Numbered from the stretch's first letter, positions 1 to 12,897 are shown. The stretch: DNA of 28,432 bases from Apostichopus parvimensis (GCA_000934455.1 KN886476.1:36277-64708), one strand, 5' to 3'. Numbers and translations are program-made. The notes: generated from the letters alone by a model not told the origin.

Positions 1-2964
1 AAACTTCTGTCCTTGAACATGTTATATCAACTGGCGGAATCAGAACTTGATTCATTGAGTGAGGGCAGTCTTTCAGTTTTCAATATTCCCAAGTTCACTG
101 AAAAATTTCCAGTATCATTTCAAAGTTTGTGGGAATGCTTTTACAGACAGACTGTCTTCTTTTTTTTCAAACTAATAACCAGGATAGCAAAGCATTCATA
201 CACAGTCAAAATGGTTTTATCGATTAATGCAATGTGTGGGGTACGGCTTTATTGCTCTACATAGTTAAGAACAAGTTGAAAGAACTAATATATTGCTTTT
301 AATTTTCTGCTTTTTTTTAGTTTTAATAAAACCCTACCTAATGGTCACTCAGTTTGCTTATAAATAACAATGACAGGCAATGTTAATCCTTTTCGGATAA
401 TGCTTATAATGTTATGAGATGAAATACTAAAAGAACTATAAAATGAAGCCCCAAAGAGCATCCCTTCATTGCCTTGGTGGCCTGACATTCGGGCAATTCG
501 GTGCACCATCCTCCACGATCTGGCATGACCTCTGACATCTGGCTTGACCTCCCGCTGGACACACCTTTGTCTGGCATTTACAGAACCCTACACCGACTCT
601 GACAAGGCTCTGTGAGTGTATGTTGTGTCCTGTACTTACATCTATGTAAAAACATGTACATAAATACTCATACAGGCACTATAGGGACTGTGCAAACCAG
701 TACAATTTTCTTAAAAGTTAATATAATATTTTCCAAGTTTCATGACACATAACTATATTGAAATTGTACTTCAATAACGTGACAGTTTGCCGACCGTGTT
801 TTCTCCGACAAACTTTGAAACAAGGTCCATGCATATAAGCACCACATGTCAATTTTGTCATGTCAATGGCCACCCCTAGAAATGAGAGTGTCCTTGGGCA
901 GGATGTGATGTCACATCGAGTGAGCATATATGTCATGTAAATATCTTCCAGAGTAAATGGAAAAAGCTTGTAGCCTCTGCCTTAAAATTTATTCTTCATG
1001 ATGATAATGATTCCATCTTTTTCTTCTTCTTTTTGTGTCCATAATTTGGACTCAAATTACTCATAGAGATGTCTCATTACTATAGACTGGCTTTTATGTC
1101 AACTATTATCAATTCTAATTTGTAAGAGAGCTTGGATGTAAAGTTGGCTTTCGATGCGCCGCTATAGTTTAGCAGACTCGTTTCATATATAGGCCGTAAA
1201 CCATGGAGGTTTCTATACTCTGCATGCCGCATACATTTTCAATCGACATCGTCCGGAAAACTCGGTTCTATTTTTACGCCAGAGGATGCCTGTTTACTTT
1301 ACAAAATCATTCATCAGTTAGCGATACAAAACGGGTCGATCCTCTGGCAGCCCATCGTAAGACAGAGAGGAAAATAGACGCTAATGTATCCAAGTCGAAC
1401 GTAATTTTCCCCGCCTGATAGGTTTCGGCTGTTGACGGTTACACTAAATTACTGGGGTTATGACAACAGAGGAGTAATAAAGCAAAAAAACTCGCAAACG
1501 CAACGGCAAACCCCCTTTTCGCTGTGAAGGATGTTTATTGTCATGATGACAGATCTTGCTCTCCCCGCTGCTCATCTGTCAAGCAATTCCTTTAAGTGAC
1601 AGCTTATAGTCTCCTCCCTACATAGCTAATGTTGTTGTTTTCTTTTATTTAGGCTCATAATCTTTTTCAGGAAAAGCAGATTAGATATGTAAACTGTTTG
1701 TTTTTTCCCCCCTTCTTCTATGTTACTTGTTACCTACACCATCTCTCATCATTTCAAGGCATCTGGTTACATTTTGTTACTATTACTATAACTATGTTAA
1801 TACTAATCCCCAAATCCATAGATTTTGTGTAAGACCTCCAACTTCTAAGTGCTATTTGTTTTGTTATTTTTATTTTCATATAATATTTCAAAGGAGAGAA
1901 TCTACTTATTGCCAAAATTGTTATAATCTTCAAATCTTGTCCTATTACAAATCAATTGATGATAATAGCAATTAACTTCAGCCACATGTAAAATTTGGCT
2001 GGCTATGTATACTAAGTTTTAGGACGTTTACTATGACATATTTTTATCCTATTTGGGCATGAGTAAATGGCTTTCGTAATTTTATGACATACCGTTTGTC
2101 AATTTGGCAATAAGTTGATACATAGTGTAAATTTAATAGAAACAGGTTAATATATATAGTTAATAAATGTACATTATGATATTAATCATTATAAATATGT
2201 TACCCTGTGTTAACTGAAATAAAATGTATCCTAATTAGTAAAGGGGACTGTTTTGCATCCCATCCAGTACCCATGGCAGTTCTGAAAGAGTTAGTTTCTA
2301 CCCTAGAATCTGTTCTGGTATAATTAACCCACTGTTCTAGTAAAATCAAACGTTCAGTAGATAAAATGCTACAGAAAGATTATAAAACTGAAACCAGCAT
2401 ATTAACCTCTATACTTCTTCCACATGAAAGGATGTAACTATGGGAGGCCATCCATGCAAAAGCTATGTCTCTGCAATGTCCACATGTCTTTGAACTACTG
2501 TACATATTGTAAATATATGCACTACATCAGATGGACAGCCTGATATTAAAGCTTCATTTTTAAGATGAACATAACGAGAGTGGAGCTCAGTGGACAGATG
2601 GTTGAAGTATATTAAGTGGAAAATTGTCATCAGGAATCACTCTGCTATGATTATCTATTACAAATAGTGCAAACTTCATTATTTCCCTTTTCATCTCACA
2701 AAAAAAAACAATAAAAAAATTGCATCCAGTTCTGACTTACTCCATGGAGTGGTCACCAATCCCCTACACCCATCCACCCCCTCTTCTGAAACTTTTGTGG
2801 CACTTAGCATTTAAGCTACAAACATTATTTTGATGAAAGCAAGGTACACGTCGGTAATATTTGAGCAATAGTTTTGCACAGAGGCAGTTTGTACTTTTTA
2901 TATATGTTTTCTAAACTATCTATTTTTGCAGTTATTTTGGTATCTACCAAATAATACTTACACT

Positions 2965-2978
2965 CCCCCCCCCCCCCC
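2965..2978. repeat. Poly(C) tract, 14 nt
   Basis: One of about ten C or G homopolymers of 8 nt or more in the window. The others are at 4305-4313, 4387-4394, 4468-4477, 4734-4741, 9312-9325, 10912-10924, 13040-13051, 19092-19103 and 19750-19758. Exact lengths are prone to sequencing error. Confidence 0.85.
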
Positions 2979-4561
2979 AAAGAAAAACTCCCTTTCCTTT
3001 GAGACATCCTGGTTATGCCACAATAAACCTCTCAGGCAATAAACATTCAAAGCTAATCTTAGGACTGACATATTCAGTGTATGCCAAGGCTGCTGTAAGG
3101 CAGAGGTATATATGCTATGCAAAGATTCATAGAAATGTACAGTACGTAAGGAGCAATGATATTAAACTTTCACTTGAAAAACTATGCTTATGATAGATTT
3201 AGTGTTAAACATAGCAATAATTGTGAATGTGCCATACGAGTGTGTCTGTGCGTGCAGTAATATATTACAACTCTCAACTTTATCGTCTGTATAAATGATA
3301 TTGGCAGCAAGAACACATTCTACGTATCTTATAGTTTGAATCAGTTCAATAACTTAATCAAAGATTATAACGTCTAGTATCTGCTCTATTAATCAAGGAA
3401 ACACTATATATCATTTTTGTTGTTCTAAATTCTTTCGAGGTGACCTTCGGTCAATCTGGCATGTTTCTGCCTTGTGTGTCGTCGGTGGTACATTATATAG
3501 CAAGCCCAGGACTGACCTGCATCAGTACATGTGTTTGATACTCTCTCTGACGTGAGATTAACGTATTACGAAAATTTATAACAATCGTCTGATATGCAAT
3601 ATATTTAGTAAACAGGGACCATAATGTAGTGAGAATGTATCATGGTCAAACATTCAATGTTTGTGCCAACATTGCATTGTAATTTGATTTCATAAATAAC
3701 AATTAAGATTAAATATGTTGTCATAAAACCTGACAGGTCTTTAACTTTCCCGATGAATTTTTTTTTGGCCAAGAATTTGGACATTGGGATGCAAGGGTGT
3801 CCGAGACTTCATGTCAGCTTTCTCATCCAGCTTTGTGTCTGTATAGGTTTATATATCATCATTATAACCTGCATTAAAGTTATGAACTAATTGAGGGCGC
3901 TAAAGCACTTTGCTTTACTAGTTATTAGTCTATCCTCTTGCTATAAACCATTTATGATTTTGACTTAATAATATAACATTTATAAATTTGAAGATCATAA
4001 TGATATATTGCTACATGAATTTTTATATTACATACATACATTATTAGTTTGTACCATATCCTATATATATGATAGCTTGATTTTCATTTGCCAGTTCTGG
4101 TTATAGCCGTCTATGGTTACGGTATCAGATATGTTATTAATTAATGTAACTTGATTCTCTCTTAAAAATATATGATTGCAATTTAGAACTTGACGCCATA
4201 CATTGATAACTTTCTAAACATTTGCATCTCGCTAGATGATGCCCTGGATTTGTTTAATTTAGTTGGTCAAAGAAACCAAATGAAGGATATGAGAATTAGG
4301 GGGAGGGGGGGGGTCGGGAGGAGTGATGAGACTGGCAGGTTAATGGGTTAAAGAGATGAAGCAATGGTGGAATGGGATATTGTGGCGGGGGGGGTTAACA
4401 GTCATGGAAGCATAATTTTCTACATGGTAAAAATCCTTCCCTGCCAACCCGGAAAATCTGTTTTGTTCCCCCCCCCCTTGCACCCACCAATACAAAATTA
4501 AAACAAATTCAGAGAGGAAGTAGAGGTAACAGATTGATCGATGACCCAAGCAGAAACTCAC

Positions 4562-4626
4562 CAGTTTGTCCTTCTTTGTCTTGCTCTGTAAAATGTCCTT
4601 CAGCGAGATTGATGTCCAAACAAAAT
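4562..4626 (-). CDS. Candidate minus-strand internal exon, unknown gene
   Basis: On the minus strand, a good pyrimidine tract (ccgtcttccttttcag) leads into a 65-nt segment followed by a strong donor, gtgagt. Two of its three frames are open. One reads as a Lys-rich peptide containing SLKDILQSKTKKDKL, entering after one carried base and ending in phase 0. The other contains INLAEGHFTEQDKEGQT. The first frame joins in phase with a possible ATG-containing exon at 4903-4942. I do not recognise the product. A 65-nt segment with good splice sites can arise by chance in 28 kb, so this is a candidate only. If real, it belongs to a gene antisense to TBC1D19, either nested in its intron or neighbouring it. 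Confidence 0.22.
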
Positions 4627-4902
4627 CTGAAAAGGAAGACGGATAGATTCTGTTATTGTTTACGTACATGATTTTCACAATGTCACACGACAGAAACACC
4701 TCAAATGTCTTTAGGGGGTTCGGATGCGGGGTAGGGGGGGGTGGGGATTGGAGAAAGAGGGGATGTTTCCAGGTACCACAGATTTCGTCTGAACAAGAAG
4801 GAAACTAAGCTATATAAACGGGGAAAAATTCAGTAGATGAATACATCCATTTGTATTCACCTTGATATGTTCATCAAAAAATTCTGATATAACAGAACTT
4901 AC

Positions 4903-4942
4903 AAAAAAGTGGAAGATGATGAGGATTGGGTGATGAAGTCAT
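4903..4942 (-). CDS. Candidate minus-strand first coding exon, unknown gene
   Basis: A minus-strand ATG at 4942 opens 13 codons (MTSSPNPHHLPLF) plus one base, then a strong donor gtaagttc. The single leftover T is completed by the first two bases of the candidate exon at 4562-4626 to give Tyr, so the reading frame continues across a 276-nt intron. No family is recognised, the peptide is short, and the agreement in phase has about a one in three chance of being accidental. No convincing promoter was seen upstream. Confidence 0.15.
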
Positions 4943-5571
4943 AACATTTATAGTGACAGCCTATGATCAGCTCTCACCAATCAGAACCAAGTGTTATTCT
5001 GTATAAATAATATTCAAACTTTGGCGCCTGCATGTACGTAACAATATAATGGAGGTACAAATACTCATTTTCTGAGAAACTTGATGATGAAAAACTTTAT
5101 GTAAAAAATTATACAAAACGTTTGATGCATTTTTGTTATGCAATTTCCTCCATTTAATCCGAGTTTCTACGCTATTGTAAGCAGTTAGTAATTTCCGTTG
5201 ACATGAGACAGGTTTAAAGGTCCCCAAACTTCCAGTGATTATTTTACTAAGAAACGTTTTAATCTGCAGATCAAACTGAGGGACAAATTTGAAGGAGACC
5301 TTTCTTATAACTTCAAGAATAGAATGCACATGTGTATTGGTGACTTCTGTGATGGAGTATTTAAGTGTTCTATATAGTAGGTACTCTTTATTTTTCGTCT
5401 TTGCGGTTTGCTTTTCTCGGTAAGACCATGTCGTTGCATAAGGGCGTTAAAACATTCTGTGGGTATCGTTCGTTGAGAATGCATCCAGTTTCATTTCTTG
5501 AGTCTGCTGGGAGAGCATTGAACTTGATTTAAATGTTTAACCAGGCCACTGACACAATAGCTGAGAGCCTT

Positions 5572-5626
5572 AAGACAAAAAAGAAAAAAAAAGAGAAAAA
5601 AAGAAAATGATGATGAAAGAGAGAAG
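5572..5626. repeat. A-rich purine tract
   Basis: A stretch of A runs broken by single G bases, followed by short GATGAT and GAGA units. This is low-complexity sequence, possibly the decayed tail of a retroposed element. No element body was recognised on either side. Confidence 0.7.
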
Positions 5627-6324
5627 GTGATTATTCGCTATACTCACAGTTCACGCTAGAAATGCAGTCAATTACGACTTAATTTTCAGAAGAGGGAAAA
5701 TGTGAGTAACATGATAAAATGCACTTTAGTTTTGGATTACCTCGAGTAATGAAATGCGATATTTCAACGACTTATCGAAAGAAACCACTTCCGATTGTTG
5801 GAGCCCATTCCTATAAACAATATGTCAGATTCTTAGAGTGATCGTTAAATCGGTATTATGCGGTAAGAACTGGGTTGGGTTATTGAATAGTCGCTGGCTT
5901 CGCTGATGGAAATGACGAGAGTAGCCTATATATCGCAAAGTAATACGATACAACATAAAAAACAGGGTGATTCTTGGAACATCGTTGACATTGGTTAGCT
6001 GTTGGTAAATTAATTTCAGACGGAAGTCTGTGTTGCGCATAAATTTGATTGGTATACGTCGTCGGGAGCGAGATGTCAGTTTGCACATTCAGTGAGAATG
6101 TAGATAGAACAGTGTTTGCAGTACGTTGTCATATGCGTGTCTGATAAATATGATGTTTGTAGAACTTGACAAATCTTTGGCAAGTACAGGTAATATGAGA
6201 AAGGAAATATCACTCTTTCATTTTCTTTCCATTAAAATTGTCAAAACTATATCCATGATATTGTGAAATTAAAACTGTTAACAGTTTATCACTTTCATAC
6301 GTTATTGTCGAGTGTGGTTAACAC

Positions 6325-6865
6325 TATAGCCATATCTCACAGGCTATCACTTTACATAATCTGACATGTAAAATTTACTTCGTAAGTTAATAATACCAGT
6401 AAATAATTATTAAGTGCCCATATGACAGGCATTCATAATTTAGGCATGAACGTTTTAATAGAAGAGTGCTAAAAACTGATTGCATCTATGTCTACTTTCA
6501 CTGCATTGAGAGTGACAAGTTTATTACAAGGGTTAGTTTAAACTTAATGGTCAGCTTACAGACTATCATTATACATAACCTATCAAGTAAGTTTTGTTAG
6601 AAGAGTTATCAAAACTAAAGCATATCAATGTCTTTCACTGTATCAATAGTCAAGTTTATAACAAGTGTTAGTTTAAACTTAATGGTCAGCTCACAGGCTA
6701 TCATTATACATAGATCCTATTGTGTAAGTTTTGTTACAAGAATAATCAAAACTAAAGCATATCAATGTCTTTCACTGTATCAATAGTCAAGTTTATGACA
6801 GTTTATGTTAGTTTTAACTTAATAGTCAGCTCACAGGCTATCATTATACATCACCTATGTTTATG
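6325..6865. repeat. Minisatellite-like tandem repeat, period about 135-140 bp
   Basis: Two near-identical units start at 6532 and 6667, and a third, partial unit starts at 6807. Each opens with GTTAGTTT(A/T)AACTTAAT and carries TCACAGGCTATCATTATACA-like sequence. The full units also share GCATATCAATGTCTTTCACT, with spacings of 135 and 140 bp. A more diverged and longer copy lies upstream: it has the CTCACAGGCTATCACTTTACAT block near 6335 and a GTCTACTTTCACTGCATTGAGAG block near 6490. The A+T-rich unit has no conserved open frame. It could be a local duplication or the internal repeats of a non-autonomous element. Boundaries are approximate. Confidence 0.88.
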
Positions 6866-9311
6866 TTAGTTTCTGAATGTTTTCCCCCAACTGACAATGG
6901 AGGTGGCATGCATGGCCCACCAATAACCCCCCACCTTGGCACATACCACTGGTTTACGCTGTTTCCAAGGTATGCATTGCATCTTATTTAATTAATGAAA
7001 TATAAGGAACTACTGTAGTTCTTAATTTCATAGAATTTAGAGCAAATTAATATTAATTTATTAAATATGGTAATTTTCAAATTGAAATTAGTTATACTGT
7101 TTATTTTTTCGTCTGGATGCTTGTTTGAAATAATAATAATAATGAAGGTAAATATTTTCTGCACTCTGCTTGATAGTCGCGGACCAGTCAAAAGAATAAC
7201 ATTTCGTGGAATTTTAGTCAATTCATCTGACGTTTGCGATGGTTATCAATTTTCTATCCGGATAGGATAATTGTGGACTGGAAAAACAAATAGCTAAGAG
7301 ATCTTCTCTATTGTGAGATTAAATTGTTTATAGGTTTCGCCTGATAGGGTTGAAAGAATGTTCACACCATCATTTCCTTAAGCATTATGACTCGTTTCAT
7401 CGACTCTCGCTGTCGGTTTTCATTCAGCGTTGGGAATTGAAGATTTCTCCCAGGAAGTCGGCTATCGTACCTCAGCTATTAAAAGCTGAATTACGGAACA
7501 AGCAAAGAAATGGCCGAGCAATATAAGACGGAAAAGGATGGCTTGAAACTGCTGGCCATCACTTAATGTTCTTCGCATGTAAAGACAATAGTCGTATATA
7601 ATGTTGTCCGAGAAACCTTTCAGAATAGTCAGGGGTATATTGTAGCTATATGAGAGACTTGTGGATGGGTTTATAGGTTCACAGAGGGTTCTTGTGTACT
7701 ACAGTGCCATTAGATGTCAACCTTATACAAGCGAAGTATTAAGTTGTGTATAATCCAGCGGGAATAAAGCCAATTTATTAGGTAGTATTTTTTAATGCTA
7801 CAGTCTTTATCTCGTGCGGAAAGTCGGTGATTGCTCCCAAAGTTTAGCAAAGAGACTACTAAAAAGAATATATGTTTCTCAAAGTAATGTCTGTCAATTT
7901 GCCAAGTTGAATGACATTGTATGTACCGTGATAACCTCGCCAATATCACAAGTCTGACTGGATCAAGAGGTTACATATATATTAAACCAGTTATTGGATG
8001 TATAAAGTAGCAAACTAACTTCTCATTTTCGCTTGAATATCAAAAGTGCTATTTTGTAATTTTGTTTTAATAGAATTTTGTACTTAACACAAAGATATTG
8101 TCTTCAGTTATTGTTGGAAACAAAACATATCCTTATCACTGTCTTCAAAATGAGCTGTCTTCAGTATTCTTATTAATTGGAAGGGATTTAATTGTAAACA
8201 CAGCGTCCATTTTTTATTTTTTTAATATTTTTTTAAAGAATCACGAAGCTAAGCTTGAATGTGATATATACATATGCTATATATACATATGATAGACTGC
8301 AATCTGATGGACTGTACATGACTTATGTATATCTTCACTCTGTTAGTATAAACTATTTAAAACCTTTGGACTTGGCATGAAGAACTTCGATAAATTATCT
8401 CTCAAATTTTCCTTCAAGATAGTACATGTCAATCTTGATGTAAGGAATGAAAAGATTCCTACTGATTCGAGACAACTTTACATTAAGCTTGTGTTTAAAT
8501 GCCTGGTATGTGATATTTACTATAAACTTGATAAGACCGGTAGCAACACCATACATCATTCAGATAAGTATGTGTCTCACCTGAGCTGATAAAATAGGGT
8601 CTGACAATCGCAGTTATGACAATTTGTACAAAAATAAAGCCTTGTGCGTCCTCGCCCGTTCGTGTAAGCTGCGGTCGTACCCTTTTTCGTACCCATCCTT
8701 GCTGATAAGAGTGACATTTTCCCGGGTGGATGAACTGTCAGCTAGCTTCTTGATTATTAAATATGCCTTGCGATTACATGTGCAGCGACTGCCACTTAGT
8801 GTAAGTTTATCGACTCAAGTCTAAGCTGTATGGTATCTTGAATGTAATGGATTGTAAGATGGTTTATTTCATGTGATATTCAGGATTCACCTTCGCATAA
8901 AAATCTCAATGTCTGAAAGGTCACCGCAGAATTGGCAACAGCTACGCTAGACCAAGAATGCGACGTGATCGTTCATACTGAACTGTAAAGCCGCACTCAT
9001 GAAAAAGTGAGCGATTTAAATTAAGGTTATTGAAAATTGCAAAATCATGGTTCATGTTACGAAACAAGTCCAGCGATATATAACCATTTTCCACGTTGGA
9101 AGCATGATAGTATCTTATTTCAGACAAAATTCAGAGACTTCAAAAATAATATGCTTCAAAAAATTTCAACACTTCATTATGTACTGCTTGCCATCTCATG
9201 GCAATATAGGTCATTTGCTTGACCTTTCAAATATTGAAAATAATATTGTTCAGTGTACTCAAAGCAACTCAATACAAAATATCTATATGTAAACTTTGTA
9301 TTTTGCAAGTT

Positions 9312-9325
9312 CCCCCCCCCCCCCC
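9312..9325. repeat. Poly(C) tract, 14 nt
   Basis: Uninterrupted C run between ...GCAAGTT and TTTAATTATC in non-coding sequence; longest class of homopolymer in the window. Confidence 0.85.
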
Positions 9326-11258
9326 TTTAATTATCACCTGCTATGACAAGTGACCAGGCAACGAAATGTTCAAGTTTGAATCAAATCATTTAATATAACT
9401 TTGTTCATTTTGGTCACAGTGGCTAGAAGGTTGTCTAACTAATTGTGTCGATGGATTGTAATCTTGCTGTGAGGAATCCTTCACGTAGGTTTGGTAAAAA
9501 TACTTGTCGAACAATCTCAGAGAGCTGCATGAATTCATTTCACTGTGCTATTGCACAGTCGGAATCAAGCTAGCAGGCTGTATATTGTTAACATTAGTAG
9601 ATAATTATTCCTTCAATATTGAATAATTTATGTCACCTGAATCCTTCCTCTCCATGACTTTAGAAGCAATGAAGTAATTTTCAAGTTTGAAAAGATAATT
9701 AAATCAAAATGACAACATCAGCAAACAAACAATATGCCAAATAAACTATAAATGTCTAACAGTGGACAGAAAGTTGAAGGAAACCTTTGTAGATTAATTA
9801 ACGTACATGCTTCACCCTTTGTTTATATGTCACGTAGCATTCATCATACTTTAAGGCCTCTTTCATATTTGAGTGCAAGAAACCAAAAAATACAAAGAAA
9901 CAATTGCACATCCTTGAAAGATTGCAACCATCGTGGTATTTCGTTTGGTGTGACTTTGATCTTTATTTGACCCCGAAAAAAAAAACATCCTAACAAATGA
10001 AGAAATGAAAGAAGACTGAACATATCGTAACCTGACCTATATGTCCTTATTAATTTAACAGAGATTTCTTAATTTAATGCAAGATGGAATCGTGGCATTA
10101 ATTGCCAACAATTAAAGCCATTACCATTGACGATGGAAAGTTAATTTAGGAGTTGATGTAGTAATTAAAATGAATGGCGGAAAAAAACATGAGGATTGAA
10201 TCCTTTCGTCAACGATGACTCTTGCAAACCGTTCTTTGGACTGACTGAATTCAGTAGCTTTCATATTTTGATCTCCAATGGTCAAGCATCTGTTTTGTCG
10301 GTGTTCAAGTCAATGATAATTTCATGCCTTTGATTTGACGAGACACAGCTGGGTATCCATCTCGTACTCGTGATTGGCTGATGCCTTTGAGAGAGGATTT
10401 AAAATATTTGACAGGAACTTTTTAGTTATGTTGGCGACTAATATCAATTAACTTGCAAACCGTGGGACACAGGAGGATGGAATCTGAAACTCACACGTAC
10501 TCCTTCATGATAATATTTAAGTTGATAAATCGTGAGGTGTTTGAGGTCAGTGGAATTAACCCATGTGTGCACATCAAGAGGCTTTGTACTAGATTTATTC
10601 ATAGTGTGGACCTTTCCACATTTTGTAATTGTTTCTTTCTTTTAATAATGCCATTGCCTCAGCTCATGAAAGTGCTTCATCTCTTTTCAACAAGTGTTGA
10701 GATTGAGAACACTATTAGCCTGTATTAGGCATACATGTACACATTTTTAACCTCTGGACTGTTCCCACCAGTACAGCTCAGGTTTTGGACTGAGAGGCAT
10801 GATGCATCAGTTGGGAAAATATTCTGTAATGGTAAAGTTGAATGCTTGTAGCAACACCATGTCCTTGTGAAAATCATAACTGAGATGAAAACTGTCAAGG
10901 TGGTCTCCCAGCCCCCCCCCCCCCTGGTGTCAAAAGCCCTGGTAATGCACCTCCCCTCCCCCTGCATCTAAGTCTAAAGAATGATAGAATTCAAGTAAAG
11001 CATTTCAAGTAGTTGTGAAAAGGAGTGAATCCGGTTAGACCATACACAAAAGAAAATATGATGGTCAACATCAGCTGTGAAAAAGAATGTTTAATAATAT
11101 TCATAGAAATTTTTCTAATTTTGTCATCGTGTAGTGTCCCATAGTTGATAAAAAATCCCATTCTGTTGAATTTAGCAGGAAACAAAAAATTGAAATATGA
11201 ATTGAAATATGAAATGATGCATATTCTTTCTTCTTTCTTTCTTTCTCCATTGTATCAG

Positions 11259-11407
11259 ATTTGAGTTCTTTCCGTCCAGTTTATGGACCAAAGGATTTTC
11301 TAGACATGCTGACCCTTTTAAAGAATCCTAACTTTGCATCGGAGCAACTCTCTAACTTTTGGGGTCTCTTGCAACTTCCCTATTCTGTCAAGTCTCTTTC
11401 AGAACTG
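11259..11407 (+). CDS. TBC1D19: TBC1D19 internal exon (pre-TBC region)
   Basis: This exon follows a long pyrimidine tract ending in tgtatcag and stops at ctg|gtaaca. Its first two bases complete an Asp codon split by the upstream intron, and it ends in phase 0. The peptide begins DLSSFRPVYGPKDFLDML and ends SVKSLSEL. This closely follows the vertebrate TBC1D19 stretch around LFRPVYAPKDFLEVL and its later KDIPEL, as I remember that protein. TBC1D19 is a TBC-domain protein and therefore a presumed GTPase-activating protein for Rab GTPases. This exon encodes the segment N-terminal to the TBC fold, whose function is not established. The open frame runs a little past the donor, but protein similarity stops exactly at the splice site. 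The donor is weaker than those of the next two exons. Confidence 0.93.
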
Positions 11408-12824
11408 GTAACACTGTTTTATATTTTATATATTTTTAGTTGTAAGATTCAAGTTTTATATGATTTTGTTCATTTTCAGGAACAGAAAACAGAATGAGAG
11501 GAAGAATAAAAATGAAGTGAGCACCAGGAACAAAACAGCATGAAAAGAAAAAATCCCAAATACATATAGTTGGTGTTTTACGCCAAAGCAAGAACAAAAA
11601 AACAAAACAATCAAATGAACTTCAGGTACAGAGAGGACAGAGTAAAAGCTCTATAGTGAGATGTCCATATGAATCAAATATATATGTACTTCCCACCTAT
11701 ATAGATATGCCTGCTAATTGTAGAGAAAAAGTGAACTGAAACTCTAAAATTGGATAAAAGTCACCAAACTTGACGTGTGTTAAATTAGATTAACAACAAG
11801 TCATTCAGCTTCAATGACATGCATATGTGGCTGTTTTAGCATCGTAAAATAACAGCATTCAAGGTTGATTATTGTACTATAAATATTGTCAATAAATATA
11901 TAAATATAAATAAATATAATATAAATATTATAAATATTTTTTCCATAACACAAATGCTTAATTTAAGTTAACAGAAATTTCAGAAAAACATTTGCTGGTG
12001 GCAAAATTGATGTTTAAATCTAATGATAAAGTCTGAAGGAACATGATTACATGGAAACATTTATGGAGACATTTATGTCTAAGAAACCTTTACCACACTT
12101 TCATAATTAATATTCTGAGCTATAGCATGTTTTGCATATTACAATCAGGGCTGAAGATGCCATTATTGATGTAACTTTATAGAGTATAGGAGCTTTCAGT
12201 ATAAAGCCACCCGCAGGCCAGATCCACCCTGCAAGAATGTTAAGATCGGATCCAATCAGATGCAAGAAAAAAAAATGAGCTGTAAATCTTGCACTAATTG
12301 TGTAATAGGCCGGGCCCTTTAAAGGCCCCAGGCTTGAGTATACATGTACCATACCAGTCTACCCTGCACATGCATTGTTCAATCTAGAGAAGTTTGAGTT
12401 CTTACTGAACCCACAGTGCTTTCAATTAATTTTTCTCTCTGGTTGGCCCTCTTAGAAAATATAAAATTGAGAAAGGCTGCTGTAGAGAGACTTATTATTA
12501 GACCAGTGTGAACATGAATAGTGGGTAGTCAGGGTGAGTTTTGTAGCTGGAGAAGAGAAAATGTGGTCAGTAAATATACCACTTAGAACAGTCCATTCAG
12601 AATTAAGACTAGAAATAAGTTTTGAAAGTTTGTATAGACTTCAAATTATTGGATCGTTTATCTGAGTATTGAAAGTTTGCTTTAGACACCAATCTAACGG
12701 ATTGTTTATCTGTTCTACAAGTGTCTGTCTGTCCGCTTTTCTTTTCCTTTTCTTGATTTTCCTTATAAGACCAAGTACGATATTTTATATAACTTGCCCT
12801 TCCCCACAATCTTCAAATTCACAG
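11408..12824 (+). other. TBC1D19: TBC1D19 intron, 1.4 kb
   Basis: GT-AG intron in phase 0, from gtaaca to ttcaaattcacag. The encoded protein continues across it without loss relative to vertebrate TBC1D19. It contains an A+T-only simple tract around 11886-11942 and otherwise unremarkable non-coding sequence. No nested gene was seen. Confidence 0.85.
11886..11942. repeat. AT-rich simple repeat (TAAATA-like)
   Basis: Imperfect repeats of TAAATA/AATATA units, almost purely A and T, inside the intron. This is ordinary low-complexity sequence. Confidence 0.85.
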
Positions 12825-12897
12825 AGAGATGAATTCAAGGAGATGAGCCCGAGATGGTCTCAGGTTGGAGTGGACGATGGAACAGACATGCAGGCTG
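12825..12897 (+). CDS. TBC1D19: TBC1D19 internal exon (linker to TBC domain)
   Basis: A 73-nt exon between cttcaaattcacag and a consensus donor gtaagt. It starts in phase 0 and ends with one base, G, of a split Glu codon. The peptide is RDEFKEMSPRWSQVGVDDG followed by TDMQA. It lines up with the vertebrate TBC1D19 segment containing KECFVELGLNIGQLGIDD; the G-x-DD core and spacing are conserved, while the part around SPRW diverges. It directly continues the exon ending at 11407 and leads in phase into the exon at 23956. It lies inside a longer open frame (12669-13193) whose other parts have no similarity and run through the splice sites. Confidence 0.9.

Larger units (their letters stand above)
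1..11258. other. Upstream intronic or intergenic DNA with no recognised TBC1D19 exon
   Basis: I looked on the plus strand for the TBC1D19 segment that should precede the exon at 11259. It should be rich in Lys, Trp and Glu and end with a split Asp codon (G before the donor). I saw no match. All open frames here are short, low in complexity and without family resemblance. The stretch is therefore either a very long TBC1D19 intron or partly intergenic, and the sequence alone does not decide. Contents listed separately are an A-rich tract, a tandem repeat of about 135 bp, several C/G homopolymers and a weak minus-strand exon pair. The rest is ordinary A+T-rich non-coding sequence. Confidence 0.6.

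Noticed and set aside
480-640. GC-richer block with two 15-nt near-identical copies of ATCTGGC(A/T)TGACCTC 19 nt apart, followed by gtgagt
   Set aside because: All three plus-strand frames are interrupted within the block and no protein similarity was seen. Treated as a chance short duplication.
1653-1688. Possible 12-codon plus-strand exon (AHNLFQEKQIRY) with a good acceptor
   Set aside because: Very short, with the weaker donor gtaaac, and it does not match the N-terminal part of TBC1D19 as I remember it.
2741-2785. Possible 45-nt minus-strand exon with donor gtaagt
   Set aside because: Could join in phase with the alternative frame of 4562-4626, but the acceptor is poor, two frames have stops and no protein is recognised. 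Chance is the simpler explanation.
4880-4935. Plus-strand segment containing LTKKWKMM, considered as the missing upstream TBC1D19 exon
   Set aside because: Resemblance to the Leu-Asn-Lys-Trp region is limited to three or four residues, and the phase at the putative donor does not fit the exon at 11259.
4994-5329. 111-codon minus-strand open frame
   Set aside because: No family resemblance or recognisable motif. The length is compatible with chance in A+T-rich DNA; considered as a transposon remnant, but nothing supports that.
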